A stretch of 42,111 bases of DNA from Enterovibrio nigricans DSM 22720 (GCF_900167155.1 NZ_FUXU01000037.1:1-42111), one strand, 5' to 3'; shown: positions 8,640 to 18,102, counted from the first letter of the stretch. A program made the numbers and translations. The notes: a model not told the origin generated them from the sequence alone.

Positions 8640-9267
8640 GTATGGAATCCACGGACTGTAAACGCATTTTTTCCCACGAACTACCCTGTACACCTCTGGA
8701 TCGTGAAACAGAACAGTTGCGCGAAGGAAAGATCAAGGTAGCCATGATCGGGCTATGCGGCTGTTGGGGCTGTACATTGTCGTTTCTGGATATGGACGAA
8801 CGAATCCTTGGCTTGTTGGATAAAGTGAACATTACACGTTCATCAATCACTGACTTAAAACGCATACCCGAACGCTGCGTCATCGGTTTTATCGAAGGTG
8901 GCGTGGCAAACGATGAGAACATCGAGACACTTGAACACTTCCGTGAAAACTGCGACATCCTGATTTCTGTCGGTGCGTGCGCTGTTTGGGGGGAGTACCA
9001 GCCATGAGAAATCAGGTTCCGTTAATCGAATGTCTTGATGAAGCCTATATCTCCTCACCCACGCGCGTTGAAGGGTCAGAAAACGTGATCCCTCATGTTG
9101 ATGTGCCAAAAATTACGTCCAAAGTTTATCCCGCTCATGAGGTTGTCAAAATGGATTACTTCATTCCGGGGTGCCCACCAGATGGCGATGCGATATTCAA
9201 AGTGTTGGATGACTTGGTGAATGGACGCGACGTGGATTTACCCACCGCAGTGAATCGTTACGACTAA
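8636..9267 (+). pseudogene. hoxY: HoxY, hydrogenase small subunit, frameshifted at a G6 run
   Basis: HoxY carries the [4Fe-4S] cluster proximal to the NiFe site in HoxH. The first frame gives 123 residues with the small-subunit motif GLCGCWGCTLSFLD and SVGACAVWG, then ends at TGA 9005-9007. The rest of the protein, with the ligand motif FIPGCPPDGD, is in the -1 frame up to 9267. The break is at six Gs (8988-8993). Seven Gs would give an unbroken 210-residue HoxY reading WGGVPAMRN across the junction. So the gene lacks one base, or a -1 slip rescues it. Without the C-terminal part the cluster cannot be completed and the hydrogenase should be dead. The ATG overlaps the hoxU stop, and hoxH follows 13 bases downstream. 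Confidence 0.88.
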
Positions 9268-9280
9268 AGGGAGAAGAGTC

Positions 9281-10747
9281 ATGAGCAAGACATTAGTCAT
9301 TGATCCAGTCACGCGGATTGAAGGGCATGGCAAAGTCACGCTACAGCTAGATGACAATAATGAGGTCACTGACGCAAGACTTCAGGTTGTCGAATTTCGC
9401 GGATTCGAGCGATTCATTCAGGGGCACCCGTATTGGGAAGCACCTATGCTGCTGCAACGTATATGTGGCATTTGTTTTGTCAGTCACCACCTGTGCGGTG
9501 CAAAAGCACTGGATGATATGGTCGGCGTCGGACTGAAAGACGGCATTCCAATGCTTCCAACACCCGAAAAGATTCGTCGCTTGGGCCATTACGCACAACA
9601 ACTGCAATCTCATGTCACCGCGTATTTCTACCTGATTGCGCCAGAAATGGTTTTTGGTATCGAGTCAGCACCAGAAAAACGCAATGTATTGGGGTTGGCC
9701 GAGGCAAATCCAGAACTGGTAAAGCGCGTGATTCAACTGCGTAAATGGGGGCAGGAACTGATTGTTTCTGTGCTCGGTAAGCGCATGCACGGCATCAGTT
9801 CGATACCTGGGGGGGTGAATAGCAATCTCAGCATTCAGGAAAGGGACAAATTCCTTAACGGGAATGAGGACCTTCTTTCTATCGATGCAGTGATTGATTA
9901 CGCGCAAGATGCGTTGAATTTGTTTTATCAATATCACGAAGAGCACCGAGAGGAAATTGATCGCTTCGGTGTGGTGAAGGCTCTCGATATGTGCCTTGTC
10001 GACGAGAATGGCGATGTCGATTACTACCACGGCAAGATACGCGTAGTGGATGAAAACAAACAAGTGGTGTTGGAAATAGACTATCACGATTATCTGGAGC
10101 ACTTTGCTGAAGCCACAGAGTCATGGAGCTACATGAAATTCCCATACCTAAAAGCATTGGGAAGAGAAGCTGGCTCTGTGCGCGTAGGCCCACTCGCTCG
10201 ACTCAACGTCACGCGGCGTTACCACACGCCGTTGGCACAGAAAGCCCTAGAGCGATTCCACGCGTATACCGAAGGCAAATCCAACAACATGACGCTGCAT
10301 ACCAATTGGGCCCGAGCGATTGAAATTCTTCATTCGGCAGAATTGATAAAAGATCTGTTGAACGATCCAGATTTGCAGGGAGAGAACTTGATTATTACAC
10401 CCGCCAAAGGTGCATGGACCGGCGAAGGAGTCGGTGTGGTTGAGGCGCCTCGTGGCACGCTACTTCACCATTACCGTGCTGACGAAACGGGCAACATGAC
10501 GTTCGCGAATCTCATTGTTTCAACCACACAGAATAACAAAGTCATCAATCGGACAGTGCAATCGGTGGCGCAGGATTGGATCTCCGGGAAACCGGAAATC
10601 ACAGAAGGCATGATGAATGCAATCGAAGTGGGCATCAGAGCGTATGACCCGTGTTTAAGTTGCGCGACACATGCGATGGGGCAAATGCCCTTACAGATCT
10701 CGCTTCTCGATACAGAAGGACATCTTATTGATGAAAAATTCAGATAA
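9281..10747 (+). CDS. hoxH: HoxH, large NiFe subunit of NAD-reducing hydrogenase
   Basis: This is the catalytic subunit that binds the Ni-Fe(CN)2CO centre and splits H2. It has 488 residues. The two cysteine pairs that bind nickel are in RICGIC (Cys62, Cys65) and DPCLSCATH (Cys458, Cys461). A 24-residue C-terminal extension follows His464 and would be removed by HoxW after metal insertion, as in the family. The start has an AGGGAGAAG ribosome site. A seven-G run at 9809-9815 is in frame, unlike the G6 run in hoxY. The 3' end overlaps hoxW by 17 bases. Confidence 0.96.
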   Translation: MSKTLVIDPVTRIEGHGKVTLQLDDNNEVTDARLQVVEFRGFERFIQGHPYWEAPMLLQRICGICFVSHHLCGAKALDDMVGVGLKDGIPMLPTPEKIRRLGHYAQQLQSHVTAYFYLIAPEMVFGIESAPEKRNVLGLAEANPELVKRVIQLRKWGQELIVSVLGKRMHGISSIPGGVNSNLSIQERDKFLNGNEDLLSIDAVIDYAQDALNLFYQYHEEHREEIDRFGVVKALDMCLVDENGDVDYYHGKIRVVDENKQVVLEIDYHDYLEHFAEATESWSYMKFPYLKALGREAGSVRVGPLARLNVTRRYHTPLAQKALERFHAYTEGKSNNMTLHTNWARAIEILHSAELIKDLLNDPDLQGENLIITPAKGAWTGEGVGVVEAPRGTLLHHYRADETGNMTFANLIVSTTQNNKVINRTVQSVAQDWISGKPEITEGMMNAIEVGIRAYDPCLSCATHAMGQMPLQISLLDTEGHLIDEKFR

Positions 10748-11300
10748 ACCACTTCAGCTGCATGATTTTGATTTGATCTATGGCATTGGAAATGTCGGCA
10801 GAGAAGATGATGGTTTGGGCTGGGCATTTATTGATGCGATCGAAGCCAACGCTATCTCTGAAACGCAATATCATGGTGAAACCACGCTGATTCGTCATTA
10901 TCAATTGTTCTTTGAAGACGTTGATTTGATTCGTCGCCACAAGCGCGTGTTATTTGTTGACGCCACCAAGTCAGTGACAACGTCACAGTATAAAATGGAA
11001 CGCGTCCTTCCCAAGCTGGACGACAGCTTCACCTCGCATGCGATTTCAGTACAGTCGATCGTCGCTATGTGCCATCAATGTTATCAGGTGTTTCCTGATG
11101 TCTGGCTATTGACCATAAGAGGGACAAGCTGGGAACTGTCTCTGGGGTTAACGGACGAGGCAAACAAAAATCTCTGCCAAGCATTGGAAATGGTCAACGC
11201 TCTTGGCGTTTTCGACACCACCAAAGGTCTGATTGAATCCGCCAATACGGTTAATACTCATGCGAAAAGTCATCGTGAAAGCATAAGGATAACGACATGA
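10731..11300 (+). CDS. hoxW: HoxW, C-terminal endopeptidase for HoxH
   Basis: A 189-residue member of the hydrogenase maturation protease family. The N-terminal motif YGIGNVGREDDGLGWAFID contains the conserved acidic nickel-sensing residue region, and FVDATKS supplies the second conserved Asp. The family removes the C-terminal peptide of the large subunit after nickel loading. The start chosen is the ATG at 10731, inside the end of hoxH; an upstream in-frame ATG would give about 20 extra residues unlike the family. Its position straight after hoxH matches hoxFUYHWI of Cupriavidus necator. The sequence differs from the second protease gene at 23017. Confidence 0.88.
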   Translation: MKNSDKPLQLHDFDLIYGIGNVGREDDGLGWAFIDAIEANAISETQYHGETTLIRHYQLFFEDVDLIRRHKRVLFVDATKSVTTSQYKMERVLPKLDDSFTSHAISVQSIVAMCHQCYQVFPDVWLLTIRGTSWELSLGLTDEANKNLCQALEMVNALGVFDTTKGLIESANTVNTHAKSHRESIRITT

Positions 11301-11800
11301 ATAAACCCACCGAAACAAATGTAGCGCGACTGATTCTGGATGCGCCAATAGGGCAGTACATTGGTGAGTCTGGCGCAACGATCTTGGCCCAACAAGCCGC
11401 GACGGAGACATCCTTAGACGATGGCGAATTTCTTTACAGAACGGGAGATGCCGCAAATAGCTTCTACATCGTCACTTCTGGTCGTTTAGCGTTTTGTCGT
11501 GAAAACAAATCCAGCGGAAAGATAAACCTTCTTCATACCCTGCATCAGGGGGATTTGATTGGGGAATTGAGCTTTATCGACGGAGAGCCCAGAAGCATCT
11601 CCGTGCAGGCACTTGGCAATGCAACTGTGCTGTGTTTCAACCGGGAAGACATAGACCCACTGATCACAACACACCCTAAGTTAGTCTTTGATTTTATGCG
11701 TGCCGTTGTAAAGCGCGTTCACCACACGGTGACGGCGATTGGGCAACAGCAAGCAGAACTCGCGGACTACATAGCAACAGGAGGTAAAGGTCGATACTGA
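11297..11800 (+). CDS. hoxI: HoxI, cyclic-nucleotide-binding-fold subunit of the soluble hydrogenase
   Basis: A 167-residue protein with a CRP-like effector fold (about residues 25-140). Recognisable parts are GEFLYRTGDAANSFYIVTSG, GDLIGELSFIDGEPRS and a C-terminal helix. No DNA-binding domain follows. In Cupriavidus necator two copies of HoxI bind the hydrogenase hexamer and affect nucleotide use, and the gene stands at the same place after hoxW. The ATG overlaps the hoxW TGA (ATGA). It is the last gene before a terminator. Confidence 0.85.
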   Translation: MNKPTETNVARLILDAPIGQYIGESGATILAQQAATETSLDDGEFLYRTGDAANSFYIVTSGRLAFCRENKSSGKINLLHTLHQGDLIGELSFIDGEPRSISVQALGNATVLCFNREDIDPLITTHPKLVFDFMRAVVKRVHHTVTAIGQQQAELADYIATGGKGRY

Positions 11801-11879
11801 TTGATAAGAAACTCATTTTGTACACTGCAACACCCACAAGAATAAACACGTACATGTGTTAATCCCATCTTTCCGGTTT

Positions 11880-11914
11880 TCCCCTCTAAGAGTCATCGAC
11901 GAGGGGATTTTTTT
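11880..11914 (+). terminator. Rho-independent terminator after hoxI
   Basis: Seven-base arms, TCCCCTC (11880-11886) and GAGGGGA (11901-11907), are followed directly by a run of seven Ts. It closes the hoxFUYHWI transcript. Confidence 0.75.
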
Positions 11915-12080
11915 GCGCACAAGCCTGGTTAGAGAGTTTCCAGCTCTTGAGAATAATGGAAAGTAGCCTTTCGGTGGCGGGGCGCGTCGTTGCATTTTCG
12001 TTTATACTTATTTTAATTATGGTTAATTGAGAGCCCCGTCGTTATTAGGGTTGGCTGTTTATTTTGCAGAACGCTTTCGC

Positions 12081-12097
12081 TTGGCACGCTCCATGCT
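12081..12097 (+). promoter_or_regulatory. Sigma-54 (-24/-12) promoter of the hyp operon
   Basis: TTGGCACGCTCCATGCT matches the consensus YTGGCACGRNNNTTGCW at all but two positions, with GG and GC 12 bases apart (12083 and 12095). Transcription would start near 12108, about 36 bases before hypA. Together with the hoxF promoter it suggests that HoxA coordinates the two operons. Confidence 0.75.
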
Positions 12098-12143
12098 GTG
12101 TCTTCTAGAGGAAGCGTCACGACACGAGCAAGGGAGTTGTTAC

Positions 12144-12485
12144 ATGCACGAGTTATCAATCTGCGAGAGCATCGTAAACACATTGAAGTCGCAAGCTGAA
12201 GCCCATCAGTTTTCGCGTGTACTGGTGCTGCAATTAGACATCGGACAGTTTGCCGGTGTGGAAATTGAAAGTCTGCGTTTTTGCTTTCCCGTGGTTGCCT
12301 TGGGAACCCTTGCTGAAGAAGCGGAACTGAAAATCAATCTGGTGCCTGGACGCGGTTGGTGTGAAACCTGCCAGCGTCTGACGGATATGCAAGCCCGTTA
12401 TTCGTCTTGTGACCTTTGTGGAAGTAGCGGGCTGACGCTTTCAACTGGCGGAGAAATGCGAATAGCGGAAGTGGAGGTTGAATAA
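12144..12485 (+). CDS. hypA: HypA, nickel-delivery metallochaperone
   Basis: A 113-residue HypA. The N-terminus MHELSIC has the invariant Met-His-Glu nickel site. The zinc site is formed by two CxxC pairs (CETC and CDLC) near residues 73-92. HypA hands nickel, with HypB, to the hydrogenase large subunit precursor. The start is the ATG at 12144 with an AAGGGAG ribosome site; upstream in-frame codons would add about 39 unrelated residues and cover the sigma-54 promoter. The stop overlaps the hypB ATG (TAATG). Confidence 0.94.
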   Translation: MHELSICESIVNTLKSQAEAHQFSRVLVLQLDIGQFAGVEIESLRFCFPVVALGTLAEEAELKINLVPGRGWCETCQRLTDMQARYSSCDLCGSSGLTLSTGGEMRIAEVEVE

Positions 12486-13381
12486 TGTGTACAGTCTGTG
12501 GCTGCAGTGATAACAACGCCGAAAATAACCATAGTCACCCTCACGATCATAGTTACCACCACGATAAAGGTCATGATCATCACCACTACGGAAAAGGACC
12601 CGCGGGGGCGCACGCTCCAGGATTAAGCCAGTCAAGGATGGTCAGTATTGAGCAAAACATACTGGCCAAGAATGACATCTACGCCACAGAGAACCGCGAT
12701 CAATTCATTGAAAATGGCCAGTTGGTACTGAATCTGGTTTCCAGCCCTGGCTCAGGGAAAACCACACTGTTAGTGAAAACGCTGGAACTGTTGAAAGCCA
12801 ATCAAACCCTAGCGGTTATCGAAGGCGATCAACAGACCACTAACGATGCAGAGCGTATCCGCGCAACAGGTGTACCTGCGATTCAGGTGAACACAGGAAA
12901 AGGATGCCACCTTGATGCGCATATGGTTAGCCATGCTGCCCACGACCTTAAGTTAAAACCACGCTGTTTGCTGTTTGTCGAAAATGTCGGGAACCTAGTT
13001 TGCCCTGCGGCGTTCGACCTCGGCGAGTATTGCAAGGTCGCGATCCTTTCCGTGACTGAGGGTGAAGACAAGCCGTTGAAATACCCCGATATGTTTGCTG
13101 CTTCGCAGTTGGTGATCCTCAATAAAATTGACTTACTGCCTTACGTCTCTTTTGATTTAGCGGTGTGCAAAGACAACATATTGAAGGTTAATCCTCTCGC
13201 TACCATCATTGAGCTCTCAGCAACATCCGAGCAAGGTTTGGTGGTTTGGCTGGATTGGCTGCGGGAGCAAAAAGAACGTGTTTTGGCGCAGCAGAAAGAG
13301 AGGTTATTAAATCAGATACAGGCAATAGAGAGCGAGATTTCGAAAGGTTCAGAAAACACCGATCCACGTAGAACCACGTAG
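12485..13381 (+). CDS. hypB: HypB, GTPase for nickel insertion
   Basis: A 298-residue protein with two metal-binding parts ahead of the GTPase. The N-terminal CTVCGC matches the high-affinity nickel motif CXXCGC, and about residues 14-44 are His-rich ([16 protein letters not shown]), typical of nickel-storing HypB. The GTPase has the P-loop [11 protein letters not shown], then [16 protein letters not shown] with the metal-binding Cys, and the guanine-specificity motif NKIDLLPY. The C-terminal ~35 residues are charged and probably coiled-coil, and extend beyond the common core. hypA precedes it with a one-base overlap and hoxA follows 21 bases later. Confidence 0.95.
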   Translation: MCTVCGCSDNNAENNHSHPHDHSYHHDKGHDHHHYGKGPAGAHAPGLSQSRMVSIEQNILAKNDIYATENRDQFIENGQLVLNLVSSPGSGKTTLLVKTLELLKANQTLAVIEGDQQTTNDAERIRATGVPAIQVNTGKGCHLDAHMVSHAAHDLKLKPRCLLFVENVGNLVCPAAFDLGEYCKVAILSVTEGEDKPLKYPDMFAASQLVILNKIDLLPYVSFDLAVCKDNILKVNPLATIIELSATSEQGLVVWLDWLREQKERVLAQQKERLLNQIQAIESEISKGSENTDPRRTT

Positions 13382-13402
13382 TTGTTAAAAAGTGGGGAAG
13401 TA

Positions 13403-14863
13403 ATGCAAAGTTCGCGATTACCCATTGTACTGGTTGTCGATGATGAGCCTATGTCATTGCAGGCGCTACGCCGCATATTGGAAGATGAATTTTCGGTTCT
13501 GACTGCGGATAACGTTGCCGATGCAGAAAAGGTGCTGTCAGAAATTCCGGTGCAAGTGGTGGTTTCAGATCAACGGATGCCAGATATCAGCGGCACTGAT
13601 TTTCTTACTCAAGTCCGCAATCAATGGCCTGATGTCATTCGAATTATTATCTCGGCCTATACCGACCCAGCCGATCTGATCAAAGGGATTAACGAGGCGG
13701 GAATTTATAACTTTATTCCCAAACCTTGGCAGCCTGAACACCTTATTCTCACGCTCAAAAATGCGGTTCGTCTTCATCGCTTACAGCGAGAAAATGCGCT
13801 GCTGAATGTCGAATTAAAACTGACCGCCACGCAGTGGGATGAAAAACTGAAACAATCGCGCGATGAACTTAAACATCGTCACCACTTCGACAACATAACC
13901 AGCGCCGAAAACAGTCCAATGAAAGCAATTTGTGCGCAAGTTGCCCGCATCGCACCGTTCGATATTCCTGTATTGGTAACCGGAGAATCAGGAACGGGTA
14001 AAGAATTGATAACCCGAGCGATTCATTACAGCAGCCACCGGGCTGACAAACCGTTTGTGACAGAGAATTGTGGCGCAATGCCAGTTCAGTTGCTCGAAAG
14101 CGAATTATTCGGTCACACACGCGGCGCATTTACAGGAGCGACGACGGAGCGAACGGGCTTGTTAGAGCAAGCTGATGGCGGAACCGTTTTTCTGGATGAA
14201 ATAGGCGATACATCGCTTGAGTTTCAAGTGAAATTACTGCGCTTTCTGCAAGAAGGGGAAATACGCCCTCTAGGGAGCAATCGAAGTCGTCATGTCAATG
14301 TGCGCGTTATTTTTGCCACTAATCGTCATCTTGAGGACGAAGTACGGGCAGGCCGTTTTCGAGAAGATCTTTACTATCGACTCGCTGCCGTTCCGATCCA
14401 TATTCCGCCTCTTAGAGAGCGCCCTATGGACATTTCGGTCATCGCTAACTGGATTTTGCAAAATCACATCATTGCCTATGACAAACCTGTCGATGGATTT
14501 ACCGATGAAGCCCTTGAATGTATGTCGGCCTACCATTGGCCGGGAAATGTCAGGGAATTGGAAAACGAAGTACGCCGTATGTTGGTGATGACAGACTCTG
14601 TACAACTGGGTGCGGATTTACTGTCGTCTAAGGTGTTGAAAGTCGCCTGTGGCGATGTACAACAAACCAACATGCCTCTGCTGGACGAAGGCAGTCTTAA
14701 AGACCGCGTAGAGGTACTTGAGGCGCGGATCCTTAAAGAAACATTAATCCGACATAAATGGAATAAGAGCAAAGCGGCGCTGGAGCTTGGGTTATCACGT
14801 GTAGGTTTGAGAGCAAAACTCGAACGCTATGGACTTGAGCAGAACAAGTTGAGCAATCAATAA
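13403..14863 (+). CDS. hoxA: HoxA, NtrC-type sigma-54 activator of hydrogenase genes
   Basis: A 486-residue response regulator. Domains: receiver (1-125, phospho-acceptor Asp56 in VVSDQRMPD), a short coiled linker, the AAA+ sigma-54 activation domain (about 165-400: Walker A GESGTGKE, the sigma-54 contact loop GAFTGA, Walker B VFLDEIGD) and a Fis-type helix-turn-helix at the C-terminus ([20 protein letters not shown]). It matches HoxA/HupR, which in known systems is active when unphosphorylated and is controlled by the H2 sensor HoxBC through a kinase. The start is the ATG at 13403 with GGGGAAG; a TTG at 13382 is less likely. It sits between hypB and hypC, and two sigma-54 promoters in the window are likely targets. 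Confidence 0.93.
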   Translation: MQSSRLPIVLVVDDEPMSLQALRRILEDEFSVLTADNVADAEKVLSEIPVQVVVSDQRMPDISGTDFLTQVRNQWPDVIRIIISAYTDPADLIKGINEAGIYNFIPKPWQPEHLILTLKNAVRLHRLQRENALLNVELKLTATQWDEKLKQSRDELKHRHHFDNITSAENSPMKAICAQVARIAPFDIPVLVTGESGTGKELITRAIHYSSHRADKPFVTENCGAMPVQLLESELFGHTRGAFTGATTERTGLLEQADGGTVFLDEIGDTSLEFQVKLLRFLQEGEIRPLGSNRSRHVNVRVIFATNRHLEDEVRAGRFREDLYYRLAAVPIHIPPLRERPMDISVIANWILQNHIIAYDKPVDGFTDEALECMSAYHWPGNVRELENEVRRMLVMTDSVQLGADLLSSKVLKVACGDVQQTNMPLLDEGSLKDRVEVLEARILKETLIRHKWNKSKAALELGLSRVGLRAKLERYGLEQNKLSNQ

Positions 14864-14874
14864 GGAGATACCCA

Positions 14875-15189
14875 ATGTGCCTCGGGATTCCCGGACAAAT
14901 TATGCGCATTGACGATGAGGCAAATTGTATCGCCATCGTTGAAATTTCAGGTGTTCGTCGGCCGGTAAATATTGCCTGTGTGTTGAATGGAGAGCGACCT
15001 GACGATTGTATTGGTGAGTGGGTATTGGTGCATGTCGGTTTTGCCATGAGCAGAATCGACGCCCTAGAAGCCGAAAAAACACTCGCGTTACTTGTAGAAA
15101 TCGGTGAGTTACAGGAGGAATTGGATGCCATGGCGCATTCATCACATCACGATGATAAGGAGGAACGCAGCGATGAAATACGTAGATGA
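14875..15189 (+). CDS. hypC: HypC, hydrogenase maturation chaperone
   Basis: A 104-residue HypC/HupF protein starting MCLGIPGQI. Cys2 is the essential residue that binds the Fe(CN)2CO unit with HypD and escorts it to the large subunit. The body, ending around residue 80, is the standard OB-like fold. The last ~20 residues (HSSHHDDKEERSDEIRR) are a charged tail longer than in many HypC. The ATG has AAGGAGAT upstream. Its 3' end overlaps hypD by 17 bases. Confidence 0.94.
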   Translation: MCLGIPGQIMRIDDEANCIAIVEISGVRRPVNIACVLNGERPDDCIGEWVLVHVGFAMSRIDALEAEKTLALLVEIGELQEELDAMAHSSHHDDKEERSDEIRR

Positions 15190-16360
15190 ATTTCGCAACC
15201 CAGAAGTCGTACAAGGTCTTTTGGATGCAATAAATGCCAAGCTAGATGTGATTGATCAAAAACGCGTTTCTTTAACAGGGCAAGCTATGCGCCCGTTGCA
15301 GCTTATGGAGTTTTGCGGTGGGCATACGCACACCTTGTTTAAATACGGCATTGAAAGCCTCCTGTCAGACAGGATTGAAATGATTCATGGCCCAGGTTGT
15401 CCAGTATGCGTATTACCCATGGGGCGAGTAGACGATTGTATTGATATCGCAGAAAACCCAGATGTGATTTTCACAACGTTTGGCGATGCCATGCGCGTAC
15501 CGGGAAGTAAAGGCAGCTTATTGGATGCAAAAGCCCGCGGCTGTGACATTCGATTGGTTTATTCGCCACTAGATGCACTTCATTTAGCGCGAAAATATCC
15601 AGAGAAAGAGGTGGTATTTTTTGCTCTAGGCTTTGAAACCACGATGCCAAGTACCGCGCTAACCGTCTTGCAGGCAGAAAAAGAAGGGCTACAAAACTTT
15701 TCTCTGTTTTGTAATCACATTACGACAGCCCCCACAATTGATGCCATATTAAACGAACCGGATCTTAACCTTGATGGCTTTCTCGCGCCGGGACATGTCA
15801 GCATGGTCATCGGCTTAACACCCTTTGAATTCATCGCACAAGACTATGGTAAGCTCATCGTAATAACCGGTTTTGAGCCGCTCGATATTCTCCAATCCAT
15901 ACTGATGTTGGTCTCACAAATCGCCGATGAACGTTGCGAGGTCGAAAACCAGTATCGCCGAGTCGTTGATAATGCGGGAAATGATCCCGGTCTGGATGCC
16001 ATGACAACGGTTTATGACACCTATCCCGTGACGGAGTTGCGTGGGTTTGGCGAAATTGGGGATGCCGGTGTGCGATTGCGTCCAGAATATGCCGCATGGG
16101 ATGCCGAGCAGAAATTCATTGTTACTCACCATAATACTCATGAGCCTGAAGCCTGCCAATGTGGCGAAGTGTTGAAAGGCCTAATCAAGCCTTGGCAATG
16201 CAAAATGTACAGTGAGTCTTGTACACCGCAAGCACCACTTGGTGCGCTGATGGTTTCTTCTGAAGGCGCATGTTCTGCCTATTACAACCACGGTTTTCGC
16301 CAGCCTTCCAACGATGAGGGACGAATTGCCGTGGTTGATACAACCTCAACCCCGAATTAA
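15173..16360 (+). CDS. hypD: HypD, iron-sulfur scaffold for Fe(CN)2CO assembly
   Basis: A 395-residue HypD. Characteristic motifs are CGGHTHTLFKYG (about 45-56), GPGCPVCVLP (about 75-84) and the C-terminal cysteine-rich region that binds a [4Fe-4S] cluster (ACQCGEVL, WQCKMY, EGACSAYY). HypD with HypC is where the iron receives its CN and CO ligands. The start is the ATG at 15173 with AAGGAGG upstream; a start at 15104 would add unrelated residues and overlap hypC more. hypE follows 14 bases later. Confidence 0.95.
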   Translation: MKYVDEFRNPEVVQGLLDAINAKLDVIDQKRVSLTGQAMRPLQLMEFCGGHTHTLFKYGIESLLSDRIEMIHGPGCPVCVLPMGRVDDCIDIAENPDVIFTTFGDAMRVPGSKGSLLDAKARGCDIRLVYSPLDALHLARKYPEKEVVFFALGFETTMPSTALTVLQAEKEGLQNFSLFCNHITTAPTIDAILNEPDLNLDGFLAPGHVSMVIGLTPFEFIAQDYGKLIVITGFEPLDILQSILMLVSQIADERCEVENQYRRVVDNAGNDPGLDAMTTVYDTYPVTELRGFGEIGDAGVRLRPEYAAWDAEQKFIVTHHNTHEPEACQCGEVLKGLIKPWQCKMYSESCTPQAPLGALMVSSEGACSAYYNHGFRQPSNDEGRIAVVDTTSTPN

Positions 16361-16374
16361 ACAGGGAAGCAGTT

Positions 16375-17439
16375 ATGGCATTACAACAGCAACTACTGCA
16401 AGCAGAAGAGATTGAACGCATCACGCTTTCCCATGGTAGTGGAGGAATCGCTATGCGTGAACTGGTCGAAAGGGAGATCGTTTCGGCGTTTCACAATCCC
16501 CATCTTGCTCCTCTTGAAGATCAGGCCCGACTACCTCTGAGTACATTTAGCCAATTTGGCGATCGGTTAGCCATGACCACTGACTCCTTTGTTGTAGACC
16601 CGCTTGAGTTTCCCGGCGGAGATATCGGCACGTTGGCCGTAAACGGCACAGTGAACGATCTCGCCATGTGTGGCGCGAAACCCTTGTTTCTGACTTGCGG
16701 CCTTATTTTGGAAGAAGGTCTACCACTTGATATCTTGCGCCGTATTCTTGCAAGCATGAGAAAAGCCGCGGATGAAGCGGGCGTCACCATTGTGTCTGGC
16801 GACACAAAAGTCGTTCACAAAGGTGCGGCAGATAAGCTGTTTATCAACACATCAGGCGTAGGTGCCATTCCCTACCAAACCAATATCTGCGCCAGTGCGG
16901 CGAAGCCCGGCGACCTTGTGATTGTGAATGGCTGGGTGGGCGATCATGGTGCCACCGTGATGGCGTCGCGTGACGATTTATTGCTAGAGGCTCAACTGCA
17001 ATCTGATTGCAGGTCACTCTATCAAGAGGTCAGTGCGCTGTTGGCAGCAACCTCGGTTCACTGCTTGCGTGATGCAACGAGAGGCGGTGTTGCAACAGTA
17101 TTAAACGAATTTGCTGAGAGCAGCAGTGTCCGGATCGTTCTGGATCAATCAGCTATTCCTGTACGAGAAGAGGTACGAGGCGTTTGTGAGTTATTGGGGT
17201 TGGATCCACTTTATCTTGCGAATGAAGGAAAATTCATCGCAATTATTCCCGCGCTGAACGCAGAACAAGCCATTGAGGCCATACGTCAGTTTCCCGGTGC
17301 AGAACAGGCGTGTGTGGTAGGGCGTGTTGAGGCAACGACGGCAATACGGCCCAGAGCGGGCGTTTCAATGAAAACGGCGTTTGGCGGTGAACGGATGATT
17401 GACATGTTGACAGGCGATCAACTGCCTCGAATTTGTTGA
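16375..17439 (+). CDS. hypE: HypE, cyanide-ligand synthesis (thiocarbamate dehydratase)
   Basis: A 354-residue PurM-like ATPase that dehydrates a thiocarbamoyl group on its C-terminal cysteine to thiocyanate for transfer to iron. The protein ends in PRIC, so the essential C-terminal Cys is present. Other visible features are SHGSGGIAMRELVE near the N-terminus, TTDSFVVDPLEFPGGDIG (nucleotide/metal site) and RDATRGGVATVLNE. The start has GGGAAGCAG upstream. The gene is intact and of normal length. Confidence 0.95.
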   Translation: MALQQQLLQAEEIERITLSHGSGGIAMRELVEREIVSAFHNPHLAPLEDQARLPLSTFSQFGDRLAMTTDSFVVDPLEFPGGDIGTLAVNGTVNDLAMCGAKPLFLTCGLILEEGLPLDILRRILASMRKAADEAGVTIVSGDTKVVHKGAADKLFINTSGVGAIPYQTNICASAAKPGDLVIVNGWVGDHGATVMASRDDLLLEAQLQSDCRSLYQEVSALLAATSVHCLRDATRGGVATVLNEFAESSSVRIVLDQSAIPVREEVRGVCELLGLDPLYLANEGKFIAIIPALNAEQAIEAIRQFPGAEQACVVGRVEATTAIRPRAGVSMKTAFGGERMIDMLTGDQLPRIC

Positions 17440-17463
17440 ACGAAATTAACGTATCGATATTGG

Positions 17464-17477
17464 CAGCCGTACGGCTG
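17464..17477. repeat. 14-base perfect palindrome upstream of hupE
   Basis: CAGCCGTACGGCTG lies in the 60-base gap between hypE and hupE, just before the ribosome site AGGAAGGA. It could be an RNA hairpin that sets hupE expression, or an operator. No function can be read from the sequence. Confidence 0.4.
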
Positions 17478-17499
17478 ATAGAAAATAGGAAGGATCAAG

Positions 17500-18093
17500 A
17501 TGAAACGTAATGGATTTCAAGCGGCAACACTCCTGATGGCGTTATTGCCTTTAACAGCATCAGCACATACAGGGCATGAAGTGAATGGCTTCGTGGCAGG
17601 CTTACTTCATCCTTTAACTGGAGCCGACCACTTGATCGCATTGGTTGCTGTCGGGTTATGGGCTGTTATGGTAAGTCGTCAAGGCTTCCAGCGGGCAAGC
17701 TCGCTGATTCCTGTGGCCTTTTTAGCCGTGATGGCATTGGGTGCATTCATCGCGCTTGCAGGATTAAAGATGCCACTGATGGAAACTGGGATAGCGATGT
17801 CTGTTATTTTTCTTGGGCTACTGCTGGTGGCAGGAAAGCATCATTATTCCCGATTATCTTTCCTATTAGCCGGTGTGTTCGCGTTAGTTCATGGTATCGC
17901 ACATGGCGTAGAAATGCCTTATGCAGCATCCTTTGGGGGCTATTTTGCGGGTTTTTTGATGGCATCCGGCGCGTTGATCTTCAGCGGCAGTTTGGCAGCA
18001 AAGATGTGTCACTATTTCAAGGTTGAACGCCTGATCATGCCGTTAACGGGGGGAGCGATTGCCCTCACCGGAATGTATTCACTGGCGATATAA
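17500..18093 (+). CDS. hupE: HupE/UreJ-family nickel permease
   Basis: A 197-residue integral membrane protein with an N-terminal signal-like segment (cut probably after TASA) and about six further hydrophobic helices. The family's metal motif is present as HPLTGADHLIAL, and HGIAHGVEMP gives the second His cluster. HupE proteins import nickel for hydrogenase. Here it stands between hypE and hypF in the maturation operon and is the second nickel-entry system in the window beside NikKMLQO. Confidence 0.88.
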   Translation: MKRNGFQAATLLMALLPLTASAHTGHEVNGFVAGLLHPLTGADHLIALVAVGLWAVMVSRQGFQRASSLIPVAFLAVMALGAFIALAGLKMPLMETGIAMSVIFLGLLLVAGKHHYSRLSFLLAGVFALVHGIAHGVEMPYAASFGGYFAGFLMASGALIFSGSLAAKMCHYFKVERLIMPLTGGAIALTGMYSLAI

Positions 18094-18102
18094 AACACGG
18101 CT

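Larger units (their letters stand above)
11801..12143 (+). promoter_or_regulatory. Intergenic region between hoxI and hypA
   Basis: This non-coding gap of about 340 bases has a terminator (11880-11914), an AT-rich stretch near 12000-12030, and a sigma-54 promoter at 12081-12097 ahead of hypA. A second partial match, TTGGC with TGC further on at 12052-12068, has 13 instead of 12 bases between the key pairs and is not listed. Confidence 0.6.

Noticed and set aside
6106-10747. Membrane-bound uptake hydrogenase (HupSL/HoxKG)
   Set aside because: There is no twin-arginine signal or b-type cytochrome gene, and diaphorase subunits HoxF and HoxU are present.
12052-12068. A second -24/-12 promoter before hypA
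   Set aside because: GG and GC are 13 bases apart instead of 12; the match at 12081-12097 has the right spacing and better consensus.
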